A stretch of DNA of 64,000 bases from contig JAKSUA010000011.1 in NCBI GenBank assembly GCA_024409235.1, positions 1 through 64,000 on the forward strand, written 5' to 3'. The translations under genes and the position numbers were made by a program. The notes beneath the pieces were generated by a model. The model did not search any database and was not told the DNA's origin. It saw only the letters and a program-made list of their open reading frames with translations. Source of the DNA: Bacteroidales bacterium (GTDB lineage: Bacteria; Bacteroidota; Bacteroidia; Bacteroidales; UBA1715). Below, one piece after another: positions 36,657 to 45,026 of this stretch (the first letter of the stretch is position 1; every line of letters begins with the position of its first letter).

Positions 36657-36914
36657 ATGAAGAAATTTTTAATTGGTTTTACTACTATTGCACTAGGTGC
36701 ATTGTTGGTAAGTGCTTGCTGTAATTGTGAAAAAGCAAAATCTTGTGAAGATAAAAAATGTTCAACTGAACAAGTACAAGGTTGTGGTTGTTGTGCTGAT
36801 TGCAATGCTTGTTGCAAGGGCGATTGTAAATGTACAGAAACATGTACTGATTCAACAGCTTGTTGTTCAAAAGAACAAAAATGTGCGTCGGATACAGCTT
36901 GTTGTAAAAAATAA
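36657..36914 (+). CDS. Small cysteine-rich lipoprotein (19 Cys)
   Basis: The 85-residue protein begins with a lipoprotein signal (FLIGFTTIALGALLVSAC, lipidated Cys21). About 65 mature residues contain 19 cysteines in CC, CxC and CxxC patterns, with many Lys, Asp and Thr. I do not recognise a family. The composition resembles metallothioneins or other metal- or thiol-binding proteins, but the lipid anchor would place it in the envelope. An in-frame ATG at 36651 is possible but leaves a very short leader. The operator-like site over its promoter ties it to the cys genes. Confidence 0.75.
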   Translation: MKKFLIGFTTIALGALLVSACCNCEKAKSCEDKKCSTEQVQGCGCCADCNACCKGDCKCTETCTDSTACCSKEQKCASDTACCKK

Positions 36915-36931
36915 GCAACCGGTTCAAATTA

Positions 36932-36965
36932 TAAAAAAAGCTCGTAATTTCTTACGAGCTTTTTT
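36932..36965. terminator. Bidirectional terminator, Cys-rich gene / rrf2
   Basis: A perfect 14-bp stem (36933-36946 and 36951-36964) with a 4-base loop carries A-run and T-run ends. It separates the convergent Cys-rich lipoprotein gene and the Rrf2 regulator gene. Confidence 0.92.
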
Positions 36966-36968
36966 GCT

Positions 36969-37406
36969 TTATAATGATGCTCCAAAAAATCCAGCAGCTG
37001 CATCTTGTTTCATAAGGTCGGCAACTGTCATGCTATCAAAAAAATCATTGACTAAGTTATATAGCTTTTCCCACATTGGGAGTGTTCGGCAAATAGATTC
37101 TCGCTCACATTTTTTTGCATCGCAACCTAAACAGGCAACAGGAGCAAGTGATCCTTCGGTGGTTCGTAGGATTTCGCCAATAGTATATTCTTCAGGGGTT
37201 CTGTTTAAACGATAGCCGCCTCCTTTTCCGTGTGCTCCGTCAATTAGGCCACTTTTTGAAAGAGTGGTTGTTATACTTTCGAGATATTTTTGTGAAATAT
37301 CTTGACGTTCAGAAATATCTTTCAAGCGGATGTAGTCTGTTGTTCCGTGTTCTGCTAAATCTATCATAAGACGAATTGCATATCGTCCTCTTGTTGAAAT
37401 CATCAT
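36969..37406 (-). CDS. Rrf2-family transcriptional regulator with cysteine cluster
   Basis: The 145-residue protein starts with the Rrf2 winged helix: STRGRYAIRLMIDLAEH, then RLKDISERQDISQKYLESI as the recognition region and the wing HGKGGGYRL. Four cysteines follow (Cys92, 95, 100, 106). Their spacing resembles but does not equal that of IscR (92, 98, 104), so an iron-sulfur cluster or thiol sensor is likely. It could also work as a CymR-like cysteine-metabolism repressor. It follows nadA by 12 bases. An operator-like site upstream of nadA would make it autoregulated. An ATG one codon downstream is also possible. Confidence 0.88.
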   Translation of the reverse strand: MMISTRGRYAIRLMIDLAEHGTTDYIRLKDISERQDISQKYLESITTTLSKSGLIDGAHGKGGGYRLNRTPEEYTIGEILRTTEGSLAPVACLGCDAKKCERESICRTLPMWEKLYNLVNDFFDSMTVADLMKQDAAAGFFGASL

Positions 37407-37418
37407 AATAATAAAGTT

Positions 37419-38339
37419 TTAACCTAATCGTAACATTTCATCAATACTTCGTTTTGCTTGTAGTCGCAGTGCCTCGTCTAAAATAATTTCTTCACCACTT
37501 GTGCCGACAATACTGCCATAAACATCTCCCAAGGTGGTAAGTTTCATATTGTGGCATACACAGTTTTTCGAAAGAGAGTAAAATTGCTTATCTTCTCCAA
37601 TACAGTCAAATTGCAAGTGCTGCACTATACTGTTTTCTGTACCTATAATGAATTCCTTTTTGTCGCTGTTCTTCGCAAATGCAATGATTTCGGTTGTACT
37701 TCCAACAAAATTTGCTTCTTTTGTTACTGCTGGCTGACATTCGGGATGCACAAGTAATAAGGCATTAGGATGTTGTTCTCTCGCTTTTTGTACATCTTTC
37801 ACCGACATTAAAAGGTGGGTAGGGCAACCTCCTGGTACAAATTGGAATTCTTTTTCTGGTATTTGTTGTTGAACCCATGATCCTAAGTTGCAGTCCGGTA
37901 TAAATAGAATTTTGTTGTTCTGTATAGCTTTTACAACTTTAACTGCCGATGACGATGTCACACATACGTCGCAAAATGTTTTGAGTTCGGCTGTTGTGTT
38001 TATGTAGGCAACAACGGTGTGCTCTGGATATTGTTCTTTTAATTTTGTGATAAATGCAGGCGAGATTTGTTCAGCCATAGGACATCCAGCATTTGGGTTC
38101 GCTAAAAGTACTCTCTTCTGTGGTGCAAGAATTTTGACCGTCTCTGCCATAAATCGTACACCGCACATTAATATTGTATCGGCATCAGATTGTGCCGCCT
38201 TTTGACTAAGTCCAAATGAATCACCAACATAGTCGGCAATATCCCAAATATCATGGCTTTGATACGCGTGGGCAAGTATACATACGTTCTTTTCTTTCTT
38301 AATATGTAGTATTTCGTCTTGTATTTGTCTTGTGTTCAT
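37419..38339 (-). CDS. nadA: Quinolinate synthase NadA
   Basis: NadA condenses iminoaspartate with dihydroxyacetone phosphate to make quinolinate for NAD synthesis, using a [4Fe-4S] cluster. The 306-residue protein has the cluster cysteine motifs MCGVRFMAETVKIL, GGCPTHLLM and CVCHNMKLTTL in the expected order. It also has the N-terminal AHAYQSHDIWDIADYVGDS. It is a single-gene step here; nadB and nadC are not adjacent. It shares a transcript with the Rrf2 gene and is preceded by an operator-like site, perhaps because the enzyme needs an iron-sulfur cluster. Confidence 0.94.
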   Translation of the reverse strand: MNTRQIQDEILHIKKEKNVCILAHAYQSHDIWDIADYVGDSFGLSQKAAQSDADTILMCGVRFMAETVKILAPQKRVLLANPNAGCPMAEQISPAFITKLKEQYPEHTVVAYINTTAELKTFCDVCVTSSSAVKVVKAIQNNKILFIPDCNLGSWVQQQIPEKEFQFVPGGCPTHLLMSVKDVQKAREQHPNALLLVHPECQPAVTKEANFVGSTTEIIAFAKNSDKKEFIIGTENSIVQHLQFDCIGEDKQFYSLSKNCVCHNMKLTTLGDVYGSIVGTSGEEIILDEALRLQAKRSIDEMLRLG

Positions 38340-38354
38340 TTGTTTCTTTTTTTA

Positions 38355-38397
38355 CAAATATAGCTAATTATCCTATTCCCTACCATGTTAATAGGTA
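38355..38397 (-). promoter_or_regulatory. Operator-like site 4 and promoter of nadA-rrf2
   Basis: On the minus strand the -7 box TATATTTG is at 38362-38355. The site at 38377-38397 keeps the core CCTA-N9-TAGG but has weaker outer bases than sites 1-3. It lies 14 bases upstream of the -7 box and covers the -33 region. It is the weakest of the four matches, which would suit a self-regulating gene. Confidence 0.6.
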
Positions 38398-38404
38398 AAA
38401 GTTT

Positions 38405-38437
38405 CAAAAAAAAAAGCCATAACTTTTTGTTATGGCT
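38405..38437 (-). terminator. Intrinsic terminator of cysK
   Basis: A 9-bp stem (38415-38423 and 38429-38437) with a 5-base loop is followed on the minus strand by a run of about ten T residues. It lies 24 bases past the cysK stop and ends the cysK transcript before the nadA promoter. Confidence 0.85.
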
Positions 38438-38461
38438 TCAAAAAATATGAATGTTTGAGAT

Positions 38462-39394
38462 TTATTCAGCAAATAGAGGAGTGCTTAAATATCTGTCTCC
38501 TGTATCAGGAAGAAGAACTACAATTGTTTTGCCTGCATTTTCTTCTTTTTGTGCTAATTGGATAGCTGCCCATAGAGCGGCTCCTGAAGAGATACCTACC
38601 AAAACACCTTCTTTCTTTCCAATTTCTTTTCCTGTAGCGAAAGCATCTTCATTGGCTACAGTAATAATTTCATCGTAGATTTTTGTGTCAAGTACGTCTG
38701 GCACGAATCCGGCTCCAATACCTTGGATCTTATGTGAACCGGCAACGCCTGTCGAAAGTACTGCAGAAGTTGCTGGTTCTACTGCTACTACTTTTGTGCT
38801 TGGATTTTTTGACTTCAAATATGTTCCAACACCAGTTATTGTTCCGCCTGTTCCAACACCTGCTACAAATATGTCAACTTTTCCGTCTGTGTCTTCATAA
38901 ATTTCAGGACCGGTTGTCTCCAAGTGAGCTTTAGGGTTTGCTGGGTTTACAAATTGACCTGCAATGAAACTGTTTGGTGTTGCATCGGCAATTTCTTGTG
39001 CTTTTGCAATTGCACCTTTCATTCCTTTGGCTCCGTCAGAAAGAACTAACTCTGCTCCGTATGCCTTCATTAATTGACGACGCTCAACGCTCATGGTTTC
39101 TGGCATTACAATTATGATTTTATATCCACGGGCAGCAGCAACACTTGCCAAACCTATACCGGTGTTTCCGCTTGTTGGCTCAATAATCACAGAATTTGGT
39201 TTTAATTTACCTGATTTTTCGGCATCGTCGATCATTGCTTTTGCAACACGGTCTTTTACGCTACCTGCTGGGTTAAAGTATTCCAATTTTGCAAGTATTC
39301 TTGCTTTTGTGTTGTAAATTGCTTCAATATGAGTTAGTTCCAAAAGTGGTGTGTGTCCAATTAACTCGTCTGCTGATTTAAATATTTTTGCCAT
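38462..39394 (-). CDS. cysK: Cysteine synthase CysK
   Basis: CysK makes cysteine from O-acetylserine and sulfide with pyridoxal phosphate. The 310-residue protein has the PLP lysine in NPAGSVKDR (Lys47), the substrate-binding [12 protein letters not shown] and the phosphate-binding loop [13 protein letters not shown] strong AGGAG lies 9-10 bases before its ATG on the minus strand, unusual in a phylum with weak ribosome-binding sites. A minus-strand TAAATTTG (39426-39419) may be its -7 box. I see no copy of the CCTA-N9-TAGG site upstream, so it may not share the regulation of cysDNH. Confidence 0.95.
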   Translation of the reverse strand: MAKIFKSADELIGHTPLLELTHIEAIYNTKARILAKLEYFNPAGSVKDRVAKAMIDDAEKSGKLKPNSVIIEPTSGNTGIGLASVAAARGYKIIIVMPETMSVERRQLMKAYGAELVLSDGAKGMKGAIAKAQEIADATPNSFIAGQFVNPANPKAHLETTGPEIYEDTDGKVDIFVAGVGTGGTITGVGTYLKSKNPSTKVVAVEPATSAVLSTGVAGSHKIQGIGAGFVPDVLDTKIYDEIITVANEDAFATGKEIGKKEGVLVGISSGAALWAAIQLAQKEENAGKTIVVLLPDTGDRYLSTPLFAE

Positions 39395-39520
39395 AGCTAT
39401 AATCTCCTATATTTTTTTCAAATTTATTTAATTGCTTCAAATGCTGAAATTACAGTTATAGAGTTGCACTCAGGGAAATTTTAAGCCTGCCCAGACCTTT
39501 TTTATTACATATAAATCCCC

Positions 39521-39528
39521 TACCTTTG
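39521..39528 (+). promoter_or_regulatory. -7 box of the HD hydrolase gene
   Basis: TACCTTTG matches TAnnTTTG and is followed by the start codon 17 bases later. No clear -33 TTTG is seen. Confidence 0.5.
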
Positions 39529-39545
39529 CATATAAACTATTTATA

Positions 39546-40184
39546 ATGGACAAAAGAATTGAATATATTCAATCTGAAGTTAAACGTACTTTACAGAATG
39601 CAGAGTGTGGTCATGATTATTCCCATGCAATTCGTGTAATGAAAAATGCTGAACAGATTGCTGCCAGCGAAGGCGGTGATATAATAACAATACAAGCTGC
39701 AGCACTGCTACATGATGTTTCTGATGAAAAATTCAGTAATGGAAACAATGTCATTGGATTAAAGTTAACCGAAAACATTCTCAAAAAGGCTAAATTTAAA
39801 TCTGCAGAAATTGCAAAGATTATCGATATTATAAAAAATATATCCTACAAAGGAGGATTCAATACTTCCGGTGTTCTTTCTATAGAATGTGCTATTGTTC
39901 AGGATGCCGACCGACTTGATGCGATTGGGGCAATCGGCATAGCACGTGCATTTCATTACGGAGGATTCAAAAACCGTGAACTTTATAATCCAGAAATTGA
40001 GCCACAGGATTTTGCAAATGCAGAAGAATACAGAAAATCAAATGGAACTACAATAAACCATTTTTATGAGAAACTACTAAAACTCAAATATTTAATGAAC
40101 ACACCAACGGCAAAAGAAATGGCTGAACCACGCCATCAATTTTTGGAAGATTTTCTTGCCCAGTTCATTAAAGAATGGAATTGA
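39546..40184 (+). CDS. HD-domain phosphohydrolase, YedJ-like
   Basis: The 212-residue protein has the HD-domain metal motifs in order. DYSHAIRVMKNAEQIA carries the first His, ALLHDVSDEKF the HD pair, and IVQDADRLDAIGAIGIARAF the last Asp. This subgroup hydrolyses nucleotides or related phosphate esters; the substrate cannot be assigned. It begins a plus-strand pair with the IorA-like gene, 52 bases apart, and lies just right of the divergent cysK gene. Confidence 0.85.
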   Translation: MDKRIEYIQSEVKRTLQNAECGHDYSHAIRVMKNAEQIAASEGGDIITIQAAALLHDVSDEKFSNGNNVIGLKLTENILKKAKFKSAEIAKIIDIIKNISYKGGFNTSGVLSIECAIVQDADRLDAIGAIGIARAFHYGGFKNRELYNPEIEPQDFANAEEYRKSNGTTINHFYEKLLKLKYLMNTPTAKEMAEPRHQFLEDFLAQFIKEWN

Positions 40185-40236
40185 TTTTTATGTATTTTCA
40201 CTTAACACAATTTATAGATTTTAATAAAAGATCATC

Positions 40237-41832
40237 ATGAAGGAATCGTTACTACTTGGAGCAGAGGCTGTTGCACTTGGTGCAATTGATGCAGGAATTT
40301 CTGGTGTTTACGCATATCCAGGAACACCATCTACAGAAATAACTGAATATATCCAGAAATCTAAGGATGCAAAAGAAAAGAATATTCGCTCAAAATGGTG
40401 CAGCAACGAAAAAACAGCCTATGAAGCAGCTCTTGGAATGTCCTATGCTGGAAAACGCTCTATCGTGTGCATGAAACACGTGGGACTAAATGCCTGTGCC
40501 GATGCCTTTATGAATTCCGCAATTACCGGTGTACACGGAGGACTGGTATTAGTAGTAGCGGACGATCCTTCCCAGCATTCGTCTCAAAACGAACAGGACA
40601 GCCGTTATTATGGAAAATTCGCATTGTTACCCGTATTAGAACCTTCAACACAGCAGGAAGCATATGAATGTGTTCACTATGGATTAGATTTATCTGAAAA
40701 ATACGAACTTCCATGTATTTTACGAATCACCACTCGCCTATCACATTCTCGTTCAGTAATATCTAACAGAAAAAAACGTGAACAGAATGCTTTCAATCCT
40801 ATTTATAATCCTAAAAAATGGATTACACTTCCGGGGTTTGCAAAACCAATGTATCGTTCTCTAGTAGCAAAACAAGATGCTCTAACTTCAGAAGCAGAGA
40901 ACTCTCCTTTCTTAAAATTAATCGAAGGAACAGGCAAAAAAGCTGTTATTGCTTGTGGATTGGCATACAATTATGTTATGGAAATACGTCAAAGTTATAA
41001 TTTAGACTTTGCTGTATTAAAAATTTCCCAATATCCACTACCAAACAAACAAATAGCAGAATTCCTTAACAAATACGACGATATTTTAATTGCAGAAGAA
41101 GGTTATCCCATTGTTGAGGAATATCTTCGTGGCTTTTTAAATAATCCTAAAATCAAAGGTAAATTAGATGGTGCTTTAAACCGGACTGGTGAATTAAATC
41201 CCGATGTGATGGCACTTGCTCTTGGCGTTGAGCCTATAAAAACTGCGGAAACACCTGATTTTATGGTTAATAGACCGCCTGCCCTTTGTAAAGGCTGTAG
41301 CCACCGTGATACGTTCGAAGCTTTAAATAATGCACTAAGTCAATATACCGAACGTCATGTTTTTGGTGATATAGGATGCTATACATTAGGTGCATTAAAA
41401 CCTTTTGAATCCCTTGCAACAACAGTTGACATGGGTGCTTCCATAACCATGGCAAAAGGTGCTGCAGATGCAGGTCTTCATCCATCAGTAGCTGTTATTG
41501 GAGATTCAACATTCACACATTCTGGTATGCCTGGACTACTTGACGCAGTTAACGAGAAATCTAAAATGACCGTAATTATTTCAGACAACTCCACAACAGC
41601 AATGACAGGAGGTCAGGATTCGGCAGGAACAAGCAAGATTCATCTTATTTGCAAAGGTTTAGGAGTTGAAGAGGAACATATACGTGTTATTGTTCCTCTC
41701 AAGGCAAATCTTGAGAAAAATATTGCAATTCTAAAAGAAGAATTTGAATACAACGGTGTTTCTGTAATTCTTGCACAACGCGAATGTGTGCAAACAGCTA
41801 TCAGAAACAAAAAGAAACAAAAGAAAGCATAA
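40237..41832 (+). CDS. iorA: Indolepyruvate ferredoxin oxidoreductase alpha subunit, IorA-like
   Basis: IorA-type enzymes oxidatively decarboxylate aryl pyruvates to aryl-acetyl-CoA, passing electrons to ferredoxin. The 531-residue protein has the N-terminal pyrimidine-binding domain (GVYAYPGTPSTEITEY) and the C-terminal thiamine-diphosphate domain (GDSTFTHSGMPGLLDAV, then SDNSTTAMTGGQD). It ends without the two-cluster ferredoxin domain found at the C-terminus of many IorA proteins. The beta subunit gene iorB is not adjacent; the next gene is convergent. It may pair with an iorB elsewhere. A terminator follows. Confidence 0.88.
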   Translation: MKESLLLGAEAVALGAIDAGISGVYAYPGTPSTEITEYIQKSKDAKEKNIRSKWCSNEKTAYEAALGMSYAGKRSIVCMKHVGLNACADAFMNSAITGVHGGLVLVVADDPSQHSSQNEQDSRYYGKFALLPVLEPSTQQEAYECVHYGLDLSEKYELPCILRITTRLSHSRSVISNRKKREQNAFNPIYNPKKWITLPGFAKPMYRSLVAKQDALTSEAENSPFLKLIEGTGKKAVIACGLAYNYVMEIRQSYNLDFAVLKISQYPLPNKQIAEFLNKYDDILIAEEGYPIVEEYLRGFLNNPKIKGKLDGALNRTGELNPDVMALALGVEPIKTAETPDFMVNRPPALCKGCSHRDTFEALNNALSQYTERHVFGDIGCYTLGALKPFESLATTVDMGASITMAKGAADAGLHPSVAVIGDSTFTHSGMPGLLDAVNEKSKMTVIISDNSTTAMTGGQDSAGTSKIHLICKGLGVEEEHIRVIVPLKANLEKNIAILKEEFEYNGVSVILAQRECVQTAIRNKKKQKKA

Positions 41833-41858
41833 AGGGTTAAAATTCCTATAATTGAAAA

Positions 41859-41890
41859 GTGCAGATTCTCAGTGAGTTTCTGCATTTTTT
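41859..41890. terminator. Terminator after the iorA-like gene
   Basis: A 6-bp stem TGCAGA (41860-41865) pairs with TCTGCA (41879-41884) and is followed by six T residues. It sits between the convergent iorA-like and FAD-oxidoreductase genes and can serve the plus strand. Confidence 0.7.
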
Positions 41891-41898
41891 ATATCTTC

Positions 41899-43455
41899 TT
41901 ATATCTTATTTTTCTGAGCAATTGCTTCTGCACAATTCATTCCATCTATTGCAGAAGAAACTATTCCACCTGCATAACCAGCACCTTCCCCGCATGGATA
42001 TAAATTTGATATTCGTATATGTGACAGTCTTTCTGAATCTCTCGGTATTCGTACAGGCGAGGACGAACGTGATTCTACTCCTACAATCTTTCCTTCAGAA
42101 CTGGCAAAACCATGCATCTGTCTATCAAAAAATTTCAACCCTTCCTGTAATCTTTTAGAAATAATTTCCGGCATCCAAAAATGCATAGGTGAACTTACTA
42201 AACCTGGCAAATATGAGGTTTCTGACAAATCACCTGAAATTCTATTCCTAACAAAATCTGATATTCTCTGAGCTGGAGCAACCTGGTTTTGCCCACCATT
42301 TTGGAAAGCTAATGTTTCAAAATATTCTTGAAATTTTAATCCTGCCAACTCATTATGTTCCTTAAAATCAGCAAAATCCTGTACCTGCAATTCCACTACC
42401 ATTCCAGAATTAGCAAACGGGGAATTTCTTCGGGAATTCGACATTCCATTTACAACGGTTTGATTTTCAGCAGTCATTGACGGAACAATTATTCCACCGG
42501 GACACATGCAGAAAGAATACACTCCCCGTCCTTCTACTTGATGCACAAGAGAATAACTTGCAGCTGGCAATTCTTTCAATACATTTCCATGATATTGTAT
42601 CTTATTTATCATCTCCTGCGGATGTTCCACACGTACACCCATAGCACATGCTTTAGACTCCAGCTCAATTCCTGCTCTATGCAAAGCATAATATAGCGGA
42701 CGAGCAGAATGTCCCATTGCTAAAATTACATTTTCTACAGAAAAGTAATCATTACCGCAAATCAGCTTGTTTAGCTTATTGCCAGAAAATTCAAAATCTG
42801 TAACTTGTTTGTCAAAATGAACCTCTCCACCACATTCAATAATTGTTTTACGCATATTGGCAATTATGTCTGGCAACTTATCGGAACCCAAGTGAGGATG
42901 GGCATCCACTAAAATAGAGGATTTTGCACCATGAATCACAAATAATTCAAATACACGGCGATTATCACCTTTCTTCTTTGAACGTGTATATAATTTTCCG
43001 TCAGAAAATGTTCCTGCTCCACCTTCTCCAAAGCAATAATTTGAAAGAGGATTGCAGCCTTGATTTAAATTCAGTCTAGCAATATCTTTCTTTCTCTCCG
43101 ACACATTCTTTCCTTGTTCAATAACAATAGGCTTCAGATTTAATTCTATTAAACGTAATGCAGCGAACAAGCCTGCCGGACCTGCTCCTACTATGTGTAC
43201 CTCTGGACATAGCGAGACATCTTTTTTGTCAAAGACAAGATGTTCTTTCGGCAATAAAGAATCATTTCCCGCCGCTACCATTACAGAAAGATTCACCTTT
43301 ATATTACGAGAACGGGCATCTATCGACCTCTTTGTAATTCTATATTCATGAACATCTGTCATCTGAATCCTTAATTGCTCCGCTATAGATTTTTTTAATA
43401 AAAAATCATTTGAAGCAATTTTGGGAGATACTTGAATCGATATAGTTTGTATCAT
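41899..43455 (-). CDS. FAD-dependent oxidoreductase (COG2509-like)
   Basis: The ATG at 43455 gives 518 residues. The first about 85 residues form a small N-terminal domain, then a Rossmann motif VHIVGAGPAGLFAALRLIEL binds FAD. Later blocks include GEGGAGTFSDGKLYTR, FCMCPGGIIVPS and PCGEGAGYAGGIVSSAIDGM, the last binding the FAD ribose. This matches the uncharacterised FAD-dependent dehydrogenase family common in Bacteroidota. An upstream in-frame ATG at 43518 would overlap the end of porT by 61 bases and is less likely. The gene follows the porT stop by 2 bases. Confidence 0.85.
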   Translation of the reverse strand: MIQTISIQVSPKIASNDFLLKKSIAEQLRIQMTDVHEYRITKRSIDARSRNIKVNLSVMVAAGNDSLLPKEHLVFDKKDVSLCPEVHIVGAGPAGLFAALRLIELNLKPIVIEQGKNVSERKKDIARLNLNQGCNPLSNYCFGEGGAGTFSDGKLYTRSKKKGDNRRVFELFVIHGAKSSILVDAHPHLGSDKLPDIIANMRKTIIECGGEVHFDKQVTDFEFSGNKLNKLICGNDYFSVENVILAMGHSARPLYYALHRAGIELESKACAMGVRVEHPQEMINKIQYHGNVLKELPAASYSLVHQVEGRGVYSFCMCPGGIIVPSMTAENQTVVNGMSNSRRNSPFANSGMVVELQVQDFADFKEHNELAGLKFQEYFETLAFQNGGQNQVAPAQRISDFVRNRISGDLSETSYLPGLVSSPMHFWMPEIISKRLQEGLKFFDRQMHGFASSEGKIVGVESRSSSPVRIPRDSERLSHIRISNLYPCGEGAGYAGGIVSSAIDGMNCAEAIAQKNKI

Positions 43456-43457
43456 AC

Positions 43458-44183
43458 TTACTCGAAATGAAATGAAAGAATAAACATGCGGCTTTTCAAA
43501 CCATCCATTACTGTGCAATATTCGGTAGGTTCCTGAACCAAAATATTTTTTATTCCAAAGCTATATTTAAACTCTGTAGCTAACTTAAAATACACGAAAA
43601 AGAAATCTACTCCGAAACCAAACTCATAAAAGTAATCAAGCGGCCGTTGATTTATAGAATAGTCATCATTGTCCTTTGCTATTCTACGAGTATCCAAATC
43701 GTAACGCAACGCCATTCCTCCCACTAAATAAGGACGATAATTATTTATTCTTTGAGCCTTATACTTCAGCAACAACGGAGCATCAATATAAATGCTCGAT
43801 ATCTTCATTCTATATTCTTTCAACGTCGGCTCAAACCTAGGTGAATCTTCCTTACGCATTTGATAAACCAAATCTCTTTGCCCAAACAACAAACCAGGCA
43901 AAAAACGAAGTGCAAGATATTCGCCAAGTTTTATTTCGCTGATTATTCCTAAATTAATTCCCATCGTTCCATGAGCTTCCACATGATATACCGAATCAGC
44001 TAGTCCTGTATAAAGAAGACTTGAATCCGGAAATATACGGTAATTCATTTGGTTAGTACCTAATGTAAAACCAAGATGAAGCCATTTTTTATCATAGGAC
44101 TGATCATGCAATAATTTCTTTTTTTGCGCAAATCCCTGCACAGAAATTAAAACAAGAAGCAGTATATAAAAGGCCTTTTTCAA
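43458..44183 (-). CDS. porT: PorT-like outer-membrane protein of the type IX secretion system
   Basis: The 241-residue protein has a signal peptide (FYILLLVLISVQGFAQ) and about eight beta strands typical of the PorT/SprT family, including KWLHLGFTLGTNQMNYRI and the final MFILSFHFE strand. PorT is needed for secretion by the T9SS, probably in outer-membrane maturation of the machinery. The ubiE-porT order matches what I recall from other Bacteroidota. It supports the reading that the GH8/Ig giant and the type A cargo protein in this window are secreted by an active T9SS. Confidence 0.85.
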   Translation of the reverse strand: MKKAFYILLLVLISVQGFAQKKKLLHDQSYDKKWLHLGFTLGTNQMNYRIFPDSSLLYTGLADSVYHVEAHGTMGINLGIISEIKLGEYLALRFLPGLLFGQRDLVYQMRKEDSPRFEPTLKEYRMKISSIYIDAPLLLKYKAQRINNYRPYLVGGMALRYDLDTRRIAKDNDDYSINQRPLDYFYEFGFGVDFFFVYFKLATEFKYSFGIKNILVQEPTEYCTVMDGLKSRMFILSFHFE

Positions 44184-44194
44184 GGAAACTGAAG

Positions 44195-44917
44195 CTATTT
44201 AGTACATAAATATAGACTCGCTATACCAAACGAAAGTGACACTATTTTAGTATGTTTAAATCCTGCTGTATGAGCAATATCTACAAAATTCTGTCCTGAC
44301 GGGAATTCCTGTACAGATTGAAACAAATAATAATACGCATCATAATCCTTTGAGAACAATTTTCCAATTAAAGGCAACACATAGCGAAAATAATAGGTAT
44401 ATAATTGTTTGATTGGAAAATATTTAGGCATAGAGAACTCTAAAATTGCTGCGACACCATTTTGTGTCAATACCCTATGCATTTCACGCAATCCTTGTTC
44501 TAGATTTTCAAAATTTCTTACCCCAAAACCTACTGTTATCGCATCAAATGTATTTTCCTCAAAAATCATTGCCTCACTATCACCTAACTGCAAATCAACA
44601 AGATTCTGTAAATTCATTTTTTTTACTTTTTCTTGTCCAACCTCAAGCATTTTCTTGGAAATATCGATGCCTACAATTTTCTCGGCGCTTAATTTTTTTG
44701 CTGAAAGTATAGCAAAGTCACCTGTACCTGTTGCTACGTCCAAGATTTTTTTAGGATTATTTTTCTTTATTGCCTTTATAGCTTTATTCCTCCATATTTT
44801 ATCAATATTCAACGACAAAGCATGATTTAAAAAATCATATTTAAAGGCTATGTTATTGAACATATCAATAATCTGTCCTTTTTTCCCTTTTGATGAATCC
44901 TTATACGGAATTGCCAT
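44195..44917 (-). CDS. ubiE: Demethylmenaquinone methyltransferase UbiE/MenG
   Basis: The enzyme performs the last methylation in menaquinone synthesis with S-adenosylmethionine. The 240-residue protein has the SAM motif ILDVATGTGDFAIL (about residues 50-63) and the family block DAITVGFGVRNFENLEQGL. The start FNNIAFKYDFLNHALSLN is also typical. A minus-strand TATCTTTG (44942-44935) lies 17 bases before its ATG. It heads a three-gene operon with porT and the FAD oxidoreductase. Confidence 0.93.
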   Translation of the reverse strand: MAIPYKDSSKGKKGQIIDMFNNIAFKYDFLNHALSLNIDKIWRNKAIKAIKKNNPKKILDVATGTGDFAILSAKKLSAEKIVGIDISKKMLEVGQEKVKKMNLQNLVDLQLGDSEAMIFEENTFDAITVGFGVRNFENLEQGLREMHRVLTQNGVAAILEFSMPKYFPIKQLYTYYFRYVLPLIGKLFSKDYDAYYYLFQSVQEFPSGQNFVDIAHTAGFKHTKIVSLSFGIASLYLCTK

Positions 44918-44934
44918 AACTCAATTTTATAGTA

Positions 44935-44942
44935 CAAAGATA
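44935..44942 (-). promoter_or_regulatory. -7 box of the ubiE-porT operon
   Basis: TATCTTTG on the minus strand matches TAnnTTTG, 17 bases upstream of the ubiE start codon. No well-spaced -33 TTTG is seen. Confidence 0.5.
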
Positions 44943-45026
44943 GAAAATATCGTCAAACTCACGATATAGTTTCTTTGTTATGCTTTATGAGTTATTTTTT
45001 CTATACTTGCACAGATTATTACAAAA

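Noticed and set aside
36712-37215. A 167-codon frame crossing the Cys-rich gene, a terminator and the Rrf2 gene
   Set aside because: It is out of frame with the Cys-rich gene, runs through a strong terminator and is antisense to the Rrf2 gene.
37425-37440. An AACCTA half-site near the end of nadA
   Set aside because: It has no matching TAGGTT arm at the required spacing.
39395-39545. Search for a CCTA-N9-TAGG site upstream of cysK
   Set aside because: None is present; only a single-arm TCCTAT match occurs near 39405.
44409-44825. A 138-codon plus-strand frame
   Set aside because: It is antisense to the well-supported ubiE gene and has no signature.
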